DNA of 10,478 bases from CAWVWD01 sp965662365 (GCA_965662365.1 CBFIHR010000117.1:1-10478); one strand, 5' to 3'. Numbered from the stretch's first letter, positions 1 to 7,759 are shown. The notes: a model not told the origin generated them from the sequence alone. A program made the numbers and translations.

Positions 1-7
1 TTCTGTT

Positions 8-538
8 TTAGCGTATTTCGTTTAATGGAATTACTTTTCGCTCGTAGCCTTGTGTACGTAACCAATCTCGTAGGCCATGACCTGTTCCTGCGTCCCACGG
101 TTGCACTTCGGCTATTGGAATTTTTCGGTAAGCAGCAATTTCATCGGTTTGTAATACGATTGTTGCATTTTCGTCAATTTCTGCGTGGTAAATTATTAGC
201 AGTTGATTGCGTCGAAAGAAAGGATATAGACCGACTAAGTTCACTGATTTTGGAGCGACACCGATTTCCTCCTTCATTTCTCTTTTAATACCCGCTTCGG
301 GTGATTCGTTGGCTTCCAAAAAACCTGTTACTAACGCAAACCAATGTTCGGGCCAACCAACATTTTGTACCAAAATGATATGATCGCCTTGTTGAACAAT
401 TGCCCCAACCACTGGCGTTGGATTATTCCAAAACACATAATCACAAGTAGCATCAGAACAGACTAATCGTTCTAAACCATCACGCATTTGAGATTGAAGT
501 TCGCTACCACAAGTGGAGCAAAATTTTGGTGGTTGCAT
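8..538 (-). CDS. Zinc-ribbon Nudix hydrolase
   Basis: A 176-residue protein of the Nudix superfamily, which hydrolyses nucleoside diphosphates linked to another group (X) using Mg2+. Seen: a complete Nudix box at residues 72-94 (G-x5-E-x7-REMKEEIGV, all consensus positions present), so it should be catalytically active. An N-terminal zinc ribbon has Cys7/Cys10 (CSTC) and Cys27/Cys32. This resembles the ribbon of NADH pyrophosphatases, but the NudC motif SQPWPFPxS is absent after the Nudix box, so NADH should not be assumed as substrate. The length is right for a ribbon plus one Nudix domain. It starts at an ATG preceded by A-rich sequence with no Shine-Dalgarno. It lies downstream of phoH on the same strand, but a 172-base gap with a hairpin and a possible own promoter suggests separate transcription. 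The fold is certain; the substrate is unknown. The protein is probably cytosolic. Confidence 0.93.
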   Translation of the reverse strand: MQPPKFCSTCGSELQSQMRDGLERLVCSDATCDYVFWNNPTPVVGAIVQQGDHIILVQNVGWPEHWFALVTGFLEANESPEAGIKREMKEEIGVAPKSVNLVGLYPFFRRNQLLIIYHAEIDENATIVLQTDEIAAYRKIPIAEVQPWDAGTGHGLRDWLRTQGYERKVIPLNEIR

Positions 539-567
539 TTTATTTTTTTTAGTTTTTCAATGGATTT

Positions 568-575
568 CAAATGTA
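568..575 (-). promoter_or_regulatory. Possible Bacteroidota -7 box for the Nudix gene
   Basis: Read on the minus strand, the sequence is TACATTTG, an exact match to the Bacteroidota -7 consensus TAnnTTTG. It ends 29 bases before the ATG, giving a short leader, and lies after the hairpin that follows phoH. No clear TTG element is visible at the expected -33 spacing. In DNA this AT-rich such a match can occur by chance, so this is an inference. Confidence 0.35.
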
Positions 576-631
576 ATGCTTTTTGATGGAAAATAGGGAA
601 TCGATATATTCTTAGATATTTTTATAACGTA

Positions 632-677
632 AAATAGGTACATCATACATATATAATATGAAATGATGCACCTATTT
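632..677 (-). terminator. Long hairpin downstream of phoH, candidate terminator
   Basis: Arms 632-646 and 663-677 pair over 15 bases. The one imperfect position (640/669) is A-C on the plus strand but a T-G wobble on the minus strand, so the RNA hairpin is more stable when read leftward, in the direction of phoH. The loop contains a further small CATAT/ATATG stem. It begins 33 bases beyond the phoH stop. The following minus-strand sequence is T-poor (TACG...), so it may instead be a 3'-end-stabilising structure. Confidence 0.5.
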
Positions 678-710
678 GTTTATAATAAAAATAATAACAA
701 CAGTCGAGTT

Positions 711-1730
711 CTACTCGTTTTGTTTTTCCTGCTTCGCTTTTTCACGTTCCGCTTTTCGTTTGGCACGAGATTCGGCTTCGTCCGATTCTATTTTAGAATA
801 AGCATCAATAATTTGTCTGACCAAACGATGCCGTACGACATCAGCAGCAGACAAACGCACTAAACCGATGCCGTCAATCTCACTTAATCTATCCAGGCTT
901 TGTGCCAACCCCGAACGCTGATGACGAGGCAAGTCAATTTGTGTCATATCGCCTGTGATAATTGCTTTTGCACTTGGCCCGAGACGAGTCAAAAACATCT
1001 TTAATTGTGCCGTTGTCGTATTTTGAGCTTCATCTAAAATAATAAAAGCATTATCCAATGTTCGACCACGCATAAATGCCAACGGTGCGACTTCAATTGT
1101 CCTATTTGAGATAAATTGATTCAGTTTTTCGTGCGGAATCATATCATCTAAAGCATCATAAAGTGGTCTCAAATATGGATCAACTTTATCTTTCAGGTCA
1201 CCGGGTAGAAAACCTAAACTCTCCCCTGCTTCGACGGCAGGTCGAGTCAAAATAATCTTCTTCACCAAGCGATTCTTTAATGCCCGAACCGCAATCGCAA
1301 CCGCTGTATAAGTCTTACCTGTACCTGCCGGCCCGATTGCAAAAACGACATCATTTGCTTCTGCTGATTCGACCAAACGACGTTGGTTTTGAGTTTTTGC
1401 CTTAATCGGCGTTCCGTTGCGGCGATGAACGATGACATTATCTTTATTCCGAGTGCTGATACGATTCTCAAACGGATTTTCACCATTGACAATTTCTTGT
1501 ACATCTTGAATACTAATCGCATGATGCTTTTTCAAGCTACGTACCATCATTTCCATCTTTCCTTTACATCGTTGTACGTCCTTTTTGTCACCAGCTATCT
1601 TGAGTTTTTCGCCTCTTGATGTGATTTTTAAATTCGGAAAAGCTTTTCTAATTAAGTTAAGTTTAGCGTCTTTATCACCGTACAATTCGAATAGGTCAAC
1701 GCTATTTATAGTTAGTTCTATTTCGCTCAA
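711..1730 (-). CDS. phoH: PhoH family ATPase (YbeZ-like)
   Basis: A 339-residue cytosolic P-loop ATPase of the PhoH/YbeZ family, linked in other bacteria to RNA metabolism and ribosome maturation, often with the endoribonuclease YbeY. Seen: an N-terminal KH-like region (about 1-75), Walker A GPAGTGKT (133-140), the family motif LTRPAVEAGESLGFLPGD (161-178), Walker B FIILDEAQN (229-237) and the sensor-like TGD segment (259-261). The last 25 residues are a Lys/Glu/Arg-rich tail. The length is normal for the family. The start codon is TTG: the frame has no ATG upstream before an in-frame stop (1746-1748), and the next internal ATG (residue 59) would remove most of the KH-like region, whose N-terminus matches relatives as I remember them. 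It is divergent from the SAM hydrolase, an arrangement I recall from other Bacteroidota. ybeY is not in the window. Confidence 0.95.
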   Translation of the reverse strand: MSEIELTINSVDLFELYGDKDAKLNLIRKAFPNLKITSRGEKLKIAGDKKDVQRCKGKMEMMVRSLKKHHAISIQDVQEIVNGENPFENRISTRNKDNVIVHRRNGTPIKAKTQNQRRLVESAEANDVVFAIGPAGTGKTYTAVAIAVRALKNRLVKKIILTRPAVEAGESLGFLPGDLKDKVDPYLRPLYDALDDMIPHEKLNQFISNRTIEVAPLAFMRGRTLDNAFIILDEAQNTTTAQLKMFLTRLGPSAKAIITGDMTQIDLPRHQRSGLAQSLDRLSEIDGIGLVRLSAADVVRHRLVRQIIDAYSKIESDEAESRAKRKAEREKAKQEKQNE

Positions 1731-2041
1731 AATTCTTATTAATTGTTATGATTATTAAATTGCTATATTGTTTTATAACAGAATTTATGTTTTTTTGAAT
1801 GCTTCAATTTACGCTGCAAAATACAAGATTTATTTAAAAAAAACACCTTAGTAAAATCGAATTGACATTAATTTAAACATGATAAAAATTTTAATATTTT
1901 TGTCTTTTTTTATTTGAAAATAGGTTTATCCCTTGTTTTTTAACAATTTTGTATGCTAATTGAACCTTTATGACGACTATTAATCAGTAATTTACCTATT
2001 TTATAAAGGTAAGATATATAACGAAACGTATCAATCAACTT
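1731..2041. promoter_or_regulatory. Divergent intergenic region between phoH and the SAM hydrolase
   Basis: This 311-base, very AT-rich spacer holds no supportable gene. It must carry the start signals of both flanking divergent genes. A 6-bp inverted repeat (TTACCT 1992-1997, AGGTAA 2007-2012) lies 30 bases before the SAM hydrolase ATG and could be an operator or a small leader hairpin. Upstream of phoH the minus strand has TATTTTGC, one base short of the -7 consensus. I see no riboswitch fold, including no SAM riboswitch core. Confidence 0.5.
1895..1902 (+). promoter_or_regulatory. Weak -7 box candidate for the SAM hydrolase gene
   Basis: TATTTTTG matches the Bacteroidota -7 consensus TAnnTTTG. 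The nearest TTG element (TTGACA at 1862) is 30 bases upstream, longer than the usual spacing. The implied leader of about 130 bases is long. It may be a chance match. Confidence 0.22.
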
Positions 2042-2812
2042 ATGGCAATTATAACTTTAACCACTGATTTTGGTTTGTCCGATTATTATGTCGGTGTTAT
2101 CAAAGGTGCGATGCTTTGCCAAAATCCTAACCTCAACATTATAGATATCTCCCATAACGTAAAAACATATGATATCGTTCAGGCTTCTTTTATTATAAAA
2201 AATACTTATCGAGCTTTTCCGAAAGGAACGGTACATATTGTGAGTGTCAATAACTTTATTAATACGCTGAAATCTTTTATTGTGATAAGGCATAAAGGTC
2301 ACTTTTTCATTGGGCCAGATAACGGTTTGTTTTCATTGGTTTTTGAGGATAAACCGACAGAAGTCTATCGCTTAACAGATACGGACGAATATCGGTACTT
2401 TCCATTAAAAGACATTTTTGCCAACGCTGTTCGTCATATTACGAGTGACCAGCCGTTCGAAGAAATCGGACAAAAAGTCTTTCAGATACAAGAACGCATT
2501 ACACTTCAACCAGTTGTAAGCAAATCACAAATTCGAGGTTCAGTGATTCATATTGATAATTATGAAAATGTCATTGTGAATATTCCTAGAGTATTATTTG
2601 AGCAAGTAGCAGAAGGTCGAAAATTTGAATTATTTTTTAAACGCTACGATCCAATCACCTCAATTTGCAAGCATTACAGCGATGTTTCTGTCGGCGAAAC
2701 CTTATGTTTATTTAACTCCACCGGTTATTTAGAGATTTCTGTTAATTTAGGAAAAGCCGCTTCCTTGCATAATTTAAAAATTGATGATACGATTCAAATT
2801 GACTTTTTTTAG
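2042..2812 (+). CDS. SAM hydrolase family protein (DUF62/fluorinase superfamily)
   Basis: A 256-residue member of the SAM hydroxide adenosyltransferase family, whose characterised members split S-adenosylmethionine with water to adenosine and methionine. Seen: TLTTDFG near the start (residues 5-11) with YYVGVIKGAM after it, IIDISH (33-38), GPDNGLFSLV (91-100) and a C-terminal beta domain with IDNYENVIVNI (171-181). Length is normal. Odd: aligned without gaps to the archaeal enzyme PH0463 as I recall it, the triad Asp68-Arg75-His127 becomes Asn70, Lys77 and Pro121 here, and the usual DPGVG loop reads NNFIN. Some other Bacteroidota homologues, as I remember them, also lose the His, so part of this is lineage drift. 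Hydrolysis of SAM therefore should not be assumed. It starts at ATG, is divergent from phoH, and converges on the vWA gene. Family assignment is firm; activity is uncertain. Confidence 0.92.
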   Translation: MAIITLTTDFGLSDYYVGVIKGAMLCQNPNLNIIDISHNVKTYDIVQASFIIKNTYRAFPKGTVHIVSVNNFINTLKSFIVIRHKGHFFIGPDNGLFSLVFEDKPTEVYRLTDTDEYRYFPLKDIFANAVRHITSDQPFEEIGQKVFQIQERITLQPVVSKSQIRGSVIHIDNYENVIVNIPRVLFEQVAEGRKFELFFKRYDPITSICKHYSDVSVGETLCLFNSTGYLEISVNLGKAASLHNLKIDDTIQIDFF

Positions 2813-3002
2813 TCACCGCATCATCAATTTATACTTTACAACAATTCCAATATTTCCTTTATAATAGCCATCCCTCTGCCTTTCGACAACTTCCGCTTTA
2901 TTATTTCACATAAAAATCAACATCAAAGACCATTACTTCAAAACGACGATATTTTTAAACCATTCAAAATATCCCGATTGCTTACTGTATCGGATTTATA
3001 TT

Positions 3003-3036
3003 AAAATATGCGCTCCCTTGAGGAAGCACATATTTT
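3003..3036. terminator. Bidirectional terminator between convergent genes
   Basis: Arms 3006-3017 and 3022-3033 pair around a TTGA/TCAA tetraloop and can extend by three A-T pairs to 3003-3036. Two positions (3011/3028 and 3015/3024) are C-A mismatches on the plus strand but wobble pairs on the minus strand, so it is strongest as the end of the vWA transcript, 60 bases past that stop. A short T tract also follows on the plus side. A weaker hairpin for the SAM hydrolase transcript lies at 2971-2995 (arms ATCCCGAT/ATCGGAT with one bulge). Confidence 0.65.
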
Positions 3037-3095
3037 TATTCTTTAATATTTTTTGATTCAAAATTAGAAATCACTACTTCAAAACTACTATTATT

Positions 3096-5798
3096 TTACA
3101 TTTCGTAAATTTCAATCACCTCCTCATCCAACTCAAATCGAATATTGCGACCAAGCGATAAATAATCCACGACTTCCGGATTATTCTTAATCAACGTAAA
3201 ATATTCCTTAGAATTGAAGGCAACTCGATTGACTTTACGCTTTTTATTATCCTTGTTGAGCGGAATATTCGCATCGACCCATTCGCCATTATTTTGATAA
3301 AATGCACGACCATTGACATTCCGAATATCGGACGCCAAATTCATCGTTTGTCCTGTATTCGTGATATAATCCAATTCCACATCTTCCGTTCGGATTTTTG
3401 TCGCATTCTCTGATTTTTTTAATTTCTGATTGCGTTTACTGGCGATGACACTGCCGTTCCCTGTGCTTTGATTAATGCCCGAGTCATAAGTCACTTGGAT
3501 TTCCTCTAAAGTTTGAGGCTGAGCCGACTGCACCCTTGTATTCAACAGCTGATCACGAGATTCTAAGCGATTCGTGCGGACACTTACCGCTTCATCTTCA
3601 ATGATCAAATAACTGGTGTACGGCGTAATAATTCCATACTTTTTCGATAAGCGAACGACTTCATCAATCAACTCTTTTTGTTCGCCATTCAAACGGATTT
3701 GATCCATCAAAAAACCAACCGTACTTGCTGCCCAAAGCGAAGCGACAAAATCATTTTCCTTTGCTTTTTTCGGAAAAGTAGCGTTGTACGTATAAGTTTT
3801 TTCTTTGCCATTCACCTTGCCTGTTATCGTCACTTTACCAGTTCCGCTTCCTGCATAGCGGCCTAAAAGCGATACACTCGACCCCTTAAAAATAGCCGGT
3901 AGGGCTTTGGGCTGTAATTGACTTACGTCAAAATTTTCATCGAACTTTATCACCACATCCGTCAAAATCGGAGAAGCGACTTTTGTATAAAAATTAGAAA
4001 CCTTTACCTCAATATCTTCATCTGGCAACACATAAGTTCGATACGCATTCGTCATTTCGGTCAATTTATCCAACAGTTTTGTATTCAAATTCGAACCGAT
4101 TCCAAAAGTAAAAATCCGTGTATTTTTAGGATTATAACTATCGACCTTTTTCAATAAAGCCTCTTGACTTGTTTCGCCGATTGTCGGTTTTCCATCTGTC
4201 AAAAAGATAACAAAAGACGGTCGATTTTCATCTGATTTCGTTGTCAATGCTAAGTTTAGAGCTTCGTCAATGTTTGTACCGCCGATAGGTCTTAACTTTT
4301 CGATGAAAGCATTAGCTTCTTTTCTGTTCTCCCTATTTGCCGCTTTTAACTCTGTGTATAACGCACTCGCCTCTGTCGAAAAACGTACCACATTAAACCT
4401 ATCTTCGTCATTCAGATTTGCGATACAGAAATTCAACGCTTTTTTAGCTTGTTCCATTTTTTCTCCTGCCATACTTCCCGAAACATCAATCACAAACGTT
4501 ATGTCTTTTGCAATAACCTCCTCCGCATCCGCAATACCTGGACTTAAATTCATCATGAAAAAACCATCTTCATACGTATCATTATACGTCAATATCGACA
4601 TTCCAATTTTAGAATTATCGGTATTAAAATACAGTTTAAAATTCGCTGCATTTTTCAATTGATTTCCTTCAAAACCGACCACCGCTTTGTTTTCACCTTT
4701 GCGAATAATTTCCGTTTCATGCGTTGGCGAATAGATATTTTTCAACTTATCACTCGTTTCAATATTGACCTTAAAACTAAACTCTGGAATCTGTTTGGTC
4801 GCTGTGTTTTCAGCTGTTCCAAAAGGAAAAGTATATTCAACTGTTCCATTTTCCTTCTCCAAAGTTTGCGTATAAGTCATCTTAACTTTCTGTTCACTTC
4901 GAGGTTGAATCGGAAATATTTTCACTCTAAATAGGCCTTGATTGTAATATTCCAACAATGCAGGATCAAGCGAACGACGCACGATGCCTTCATAAATTTC
5001 CCGAGCTTTGGCAGCATCTAAAACTTCACCTTGCGTTTCGACACCATTTATAAACATGGAAAACTTATCAATTGACGCATCTTTAGGAATTGGAAAATAA
5101 TAAAAACCTTGAAGCTGATGCGTTGACGGATTAAAGAAAACCTGTTCCATTGTCGTTGTTGCTGCATTTTCCTTAATGCTCGTTTCGACTTTCATCGAAC
5201 GAACTTCCATCGCAAACAAACCAGCATTTGGTCGCTGACGAATCGGTTCTGGGCGAATCCATCCGCCATACGTCGGCTGAATCATCGCACATTCATCAAT
5301 CGACAAACCGTATTTATTTGCCCAAGTGAATAATTCGGTCATTTGAATATCGTAAATCGAAGCGAATTGATATTTTGCATTGACTTGACGACTGACCGCT
5401 TCGCCTACCGTTTGTTTGATCAAATATCCAACGGCACAATGCGTTCCATTTCGGTCAATAAAAACAGATTTTCGAGTCGAGAAATAATCATTTTTCGGAA
5501 ATTGCCCACGTTTCCAATATTGATTCAAAATATTTAAAATATGGTTTCTATTCCTTTTTTGGACTGCCGTCAAATGTGAAATATCGGCATTTCGGAGTTT
5601 TCGTTCAACATATTCTAAATGCGTTTGTAAGCGTAAAATATCGCTGGTTTGTGCCGTTGGCATTTCACCGAATTGCTCGACAAAAGATACATCGCCAAGG
5701 ACGTTGTTCACCGGTTCAATATGCTGAAACTGAATTTGAGCGAAAGCGTAATTCATTAAAAATGAACAAAATACAATTAATATATTCTTCTTATTCAT
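3096..5798 (-). CDS. Exported VIT/vWA domain protein
   Basis: A 900-residue exported protein of the inter-alpha-trypsin-inhibitor-like type, probably mediating adhesion or protein-protein contacts at the envelope. Seen: a signal peptide (residues 1-20, cleavage AFA-Q); an N-terminal domain (about 45-180) with F-I-D-R-N-G-T-H-C-A-V-G-Y-L at 113-126 and Cys121/Cys170, a region recurrent in secreted Bacteroidota proteins and without known function; a VIT domain (about 195-320, with AREIYEGIVRR and DPALLEY); and a vWA domain (about 430-605) with an intact MIDAS metal site: DVSGS (Asp438, Ser440, Ser442), Thr508 and Asp535 in TDG. The C-terminal part carries the family's YGIITPYTSYLI segment (721-732) and a final FYQNNGEWVD/VVDYLSLG module. 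There is no T9SS sorting domain, LPxTG or other anchor at the C-terminus. ATG start. The histidine kinase lies 188 bases upstream on the same strand. The biological ligand is unknown. Confidence 0.92.
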   Translation of the reverse strand: MNKKNILIVFCSFLMNYAFAQIQFQHIEPVNNVLGDVSFVEQFGEMPTAQTSDILRLQTHLEYVERKLRNADISHLTAVQKRNRNHILNILNQYWKRGQFPKNDYFSTRKSVFIDRNGTHCAVGYLIKQTVGEAVSRQVNAKYQFASIYDIQMTELFTWANKYGLSIDECAMIQPTYGGWIRPEPIRQRPNAGLFAMEVRSMKVETSIKENAATTTMEQVFFNPSTHQLQGFYYFPIPKDASIDKFSMFINGVETQGEVLDAAKAREIYEGIVRRSLDPALLEYYNQGLFRVKIFPIQPRSEQKVKMTYTQTLEKENGTVEYTFPFGTAENTATKQIPEFSFKVNIETSDKLKNIYSPTHETEIIRKGENKAVVGFEGNQLKNAANFKLYFNTDNSKIGMSILTYNDTYEDGFFMMNLSPGIADAEEVIAKDITFVIDVSGSMAGEKMEQAKKALNFCIANLNDEDRFNVVRFSTEASALYTELKAANRENRKEANAFIEKLRPIGGTNIDEALNLALTTKSDENRPSFVIFLTDGKPTIGETSQEALLKKVDSYNPKNTRIFTFGIGSNLNTKLLDKLTEMTNAYRTYVLPDEDIEVKVSNFYTKVASPILTDVVIKFDENFDVSQLQPKALPAIFKGSSVSLLGRYAGSGTGKVTITGKVNGKEKTYTYNATFPKKAKENDFVASLWAASTVGFLMDQIRLNGEQKELIDEVVRLSKKYGIITPYTSYLIIEDEAVSVRTNRLESRDQLLNTRVQSAQPQTLEEIQVTYDSGINQSTGNGSVIASKRNQKLKKSENATKIRTEDVELDYITNTGQTMNLASDIRNVNGRAFYQNNGEWVDANIPLNKDNKKRKVNRVAFNSKEYFTLIKNNPEVVDYLSLGRNIRFELDEEVIEIYEM

Positions 5799-5894
5799 AT
5801 TATAATTTTTGTTTTAATGTCTGTTTAGTTGATAACGATTTTTAGCTGTAAAAAGGTTGGGAGGAATCCTGATTGATATTAATAGGAAGGATGC

Positions 5895-5935
5895 CTAAGT
5901 TTATTACTTTGGTGTGTGAATACTTAGTGTAATAA
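5895..5935. repeat. Interleaved inverted repeats upstream of the vWA gene
   Basis: Two overlapping dyads lie in the 188-base gap: CTAAGT (5895-5900) with ACTTAG (5922-5927), and TTATTAC (5901-5907) with GTAATAA (5929-5935). They cannot both form at once. They lie about 100-140 bases before the vWA ATG on its transcribed side and could be an operator or alternative mRNA structures. No -7 consensus is visible nearby. They may be chance in AT-rich DNA. Confidence 0.25.
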
Positions 5936-5986
5936 TGTGCGATTGAAATGAATTAATAAGAAAATCCTATAATTTTAGGTTATTTT

Positions 5987-7324
5987 TTAGCTTTTGAATA
6001 ATGTAAAATGAAAAGTTGCTCCTTCACCGACTTGGCTTTCTGCCCATATTTTTCCACCGTAAGATTCTATGATTTTTTTGCAAATCGATAAGCCGATACC
6101 AGAACCATCTTGCTGAATACTATTATTTAGACGTTTGAACATTTTAAATATTTGTTCATGATAGTCTTTTGCGATACCGATACCGTTATCTTGAATACTA
6201 AATTGATAATGGTCAACAAACTCTTTTAAAAACACCTTAATTGTCGGTTTCGGCTTATCGCAATACTGAATAGCATTCTCGATAAGTTCTTTAAAAAGCA
6301 TTTTGCAGACGACTTCATTTACTTTTAAGGTCGGTAAATGCTCCACTTCAAAAATGGCATCTTTCCTATGTTGAAACGAAATTTTTATAACTTCCCAAAT
6401 GATTTCATTCAAATCATTTTCCTTAATTTGATGAATTTTTTGTTCTAAATTGGTGTAATCCACAATATCTTGCGTCAAAGCATCAATACGACGAACCGAC
6501 CAGTCTATGTAGCTGCTGTATTCACTAATATTTTCAAAATTGCCTTTAAGAATATCCTTATTTATCAACTGCGAAAAGCTAATAATATTGCGAAGTGGTT
6601 CACGCATATCATGTGCCGCTATGTGTGAAAAACTCTTAATTTCCTGATTCGACTGTGCTAATGCTTTAGCTTGCAGTTCAATTTTCTCTGTTCGTTCGGC
6701 TACCTTCTTCTCAAGCGTTTGATTCAAATTATTCACTTCCAAATTCTTTATTCTCAGACTTTCGGCAAGTACTTCTTTATTATTTATAATACTGTAATAA
6801 ACAATAAAAGCAAAAAGCAGGATAATCCCACCACTAACATAGTCTATGTGTTTGAGGTATAACTCTCCCAAAATACCGTATGGATAATACAAATAAAATA
6901 TTTTGATTGCAAAAAACCAACAAGCACTGTAAATCATCAATATAACTCGCTCTCGTCTTGTTTCGAAAAAAAGTCCTGACGCAATCCCTGGCAACAATAA
7001 GAAGTATTCGATTTCATCACCTGCGTTGGCATTCAAGGCTGTGAAGACATAGCATAATGTAAAAATATATGCCATCGTGTACTTACTGTATCTGAACTTT
7101 TGCTGATAATTAAAGTAGAGTATAATTATAGAAACGAATATATAAATAAGACTAGAGGTAATCACGAGCCAGTTGAACTGTTGGACGACATGAATGATTA
7201 GAAGGACAACCGAGGCCAATATCGAAGTTATCGCTAAAATATTAAGTAACTGTATGCCCTTTATCTCAGAGGAAGACAACCTTGATGTAACCCCTATTCC
7301 TATGATTTTATTTATTAAATTCAA
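5987..7324 (-). CDS. Membrane sensor histidine kinase
   Basis: A 445-residue inner-membrane sensor kinase that should autophosphorylate on histidine and pass the phosphate to a response regulator. Seen: six likely membrane helices (about 23-47, 52-72, 82-98, 104-120, 127-147, 163-181) with no periplasmic domain, so any signal is probably sensed in or near the membrane; a coiled-coil linker (about 185-235); HisKA with H238 in HDMREPL; an N box ELIENA (Asn350); G1 DNGIGI (379-384); F box IFKMFKRL; and G2 GSGIGLSICKKI (407-418). All catalytic motifs are intact. The start is TTG: no in-frame ATG exists upstream before a stop at 7367-7369, and the next ATG (residue 84) would delete two helices. 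A second TTG at residue 16 is an alternative. No receiver domain or adjacent regulator gene is present, so it is an orphan in this window. Confidence 0.93.
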   Translation of the reverse strand: MNLINKIIGIGVTSRLSSSEIKGIQLLNILAITSILASVVLLIIHVVQQFNWLVITSSLIYIFVSIIILYFNYQQKFRYSKYTMAYIFTLCYVFTALNANAGDEIEYFLLLPGIASGLFFETRRERVILMIYSACWFFAIKIFYLYYPYGILGELYLKHIDYVSGGIILLFAFIVYYSIINNKEVLAESLRIKNLEVNNLNQTLEKKVAERTEKIELQAKALAQSNQEIKSFSHIAAHDMREPLRNIISFSQLINKDILKGNFENISEYSSYIDWSVRRIDALTQDIVDYTNLEQKIHQIKENDLNEIIWEVIKISFQHRKDAIFEVEHLPTLKVNEVVCKMLFKELIENAIQYCDKPKPTIKVFLKEFVDHYQFSIQDNGIGIAKDYHEQIFKMFKRLNNSIQQDGSGIGLSICKKIIESYGGKIWAESQVGEGATFHFTLFKS

Positions 7325-7368
7325 TTGATAATTAGTATTGTTAGCGTTAGGTTTCGTTAGTTCGGTCT

Positions 7369-7404
7369 AAATTTTATTCTAAAAAACTCGTTAAGAATAA
7401 ATTT
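7369..7404. repeat. Inverted repeat upstream of the histidine kinase
   Basis: Arm AAATTTTATTCT (7369-7380) and arm AGAATAAATTT (7394-7404) are inverted copies differing by one bulged base, around a 13-base loop. The repeat lies 45-80 bases before the kinase start on the kinase's upstream side. It could be an operator or a leader hairpin. No regulator is known. Confidence 0.45.
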
Positions 7405-7751
7405 CTCCCTATGATTACAACATGTAATAATAAAAGGAAATGAATTTAGAAATTACTGTAAGGACACTTATTCAAATGGCAATTTAAGTATTACTACGGA
7501 CTTCTTAGTCTTTATAATTTTAAAGTTGACAATGCATAATAACTTAATTAATCATAAAAAGTTTCAGGTGAATTATAACCTTACCTATTACGGACTAATA
7601 GCATTATCAAAACAACAAAGTAAATCCTAATTTTCTAACTATTGCATTATTTTAGCATAAAAAATTAAGAAAATTATAGTTTATTGGGATGGACATGAAG
7701 GAGACAAATATTTACACATTATAAGAACACAAATATACTATGATTAAACAT

Positions 7752-7759
7752 TACATTTG
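7752..7759 (+). promoter_or_regulatory. Possible -7 box for the aminotransferase gene
   Basis: TACATTTG is an exact match to the Bacteroidota -7 consensus TAnnTTTG and identical to the box before the Nudix gene. It would give a leader of about 65-70 bases. No TTG is seen at the -33 distance, and about one such match is expected by chance in a spacer this long and AT-rich. Confidence 0.33.

Noticed and set aside
3480..3560. TonB-box-like LEEIQVT in the C-terminal half of the vWA protein
   Set aside because: There is no beta-barrel or plug domain, and similar linker sequence occurs in this protein family. The resemblance is probably coincidental.
4270..4662. 130-codon plus-strand open frame inside the vWA gene
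   Set aside because: It lies wholly within the vWA domain coding region on the opposite strand and has no recognisable domain.
5960..5986. CCTA-TAATTT-TAGG dyad after the kinase stop as a terminator
   Set aside because: The stem is only four base pairs and the following minus-strand T tract is interrupted.
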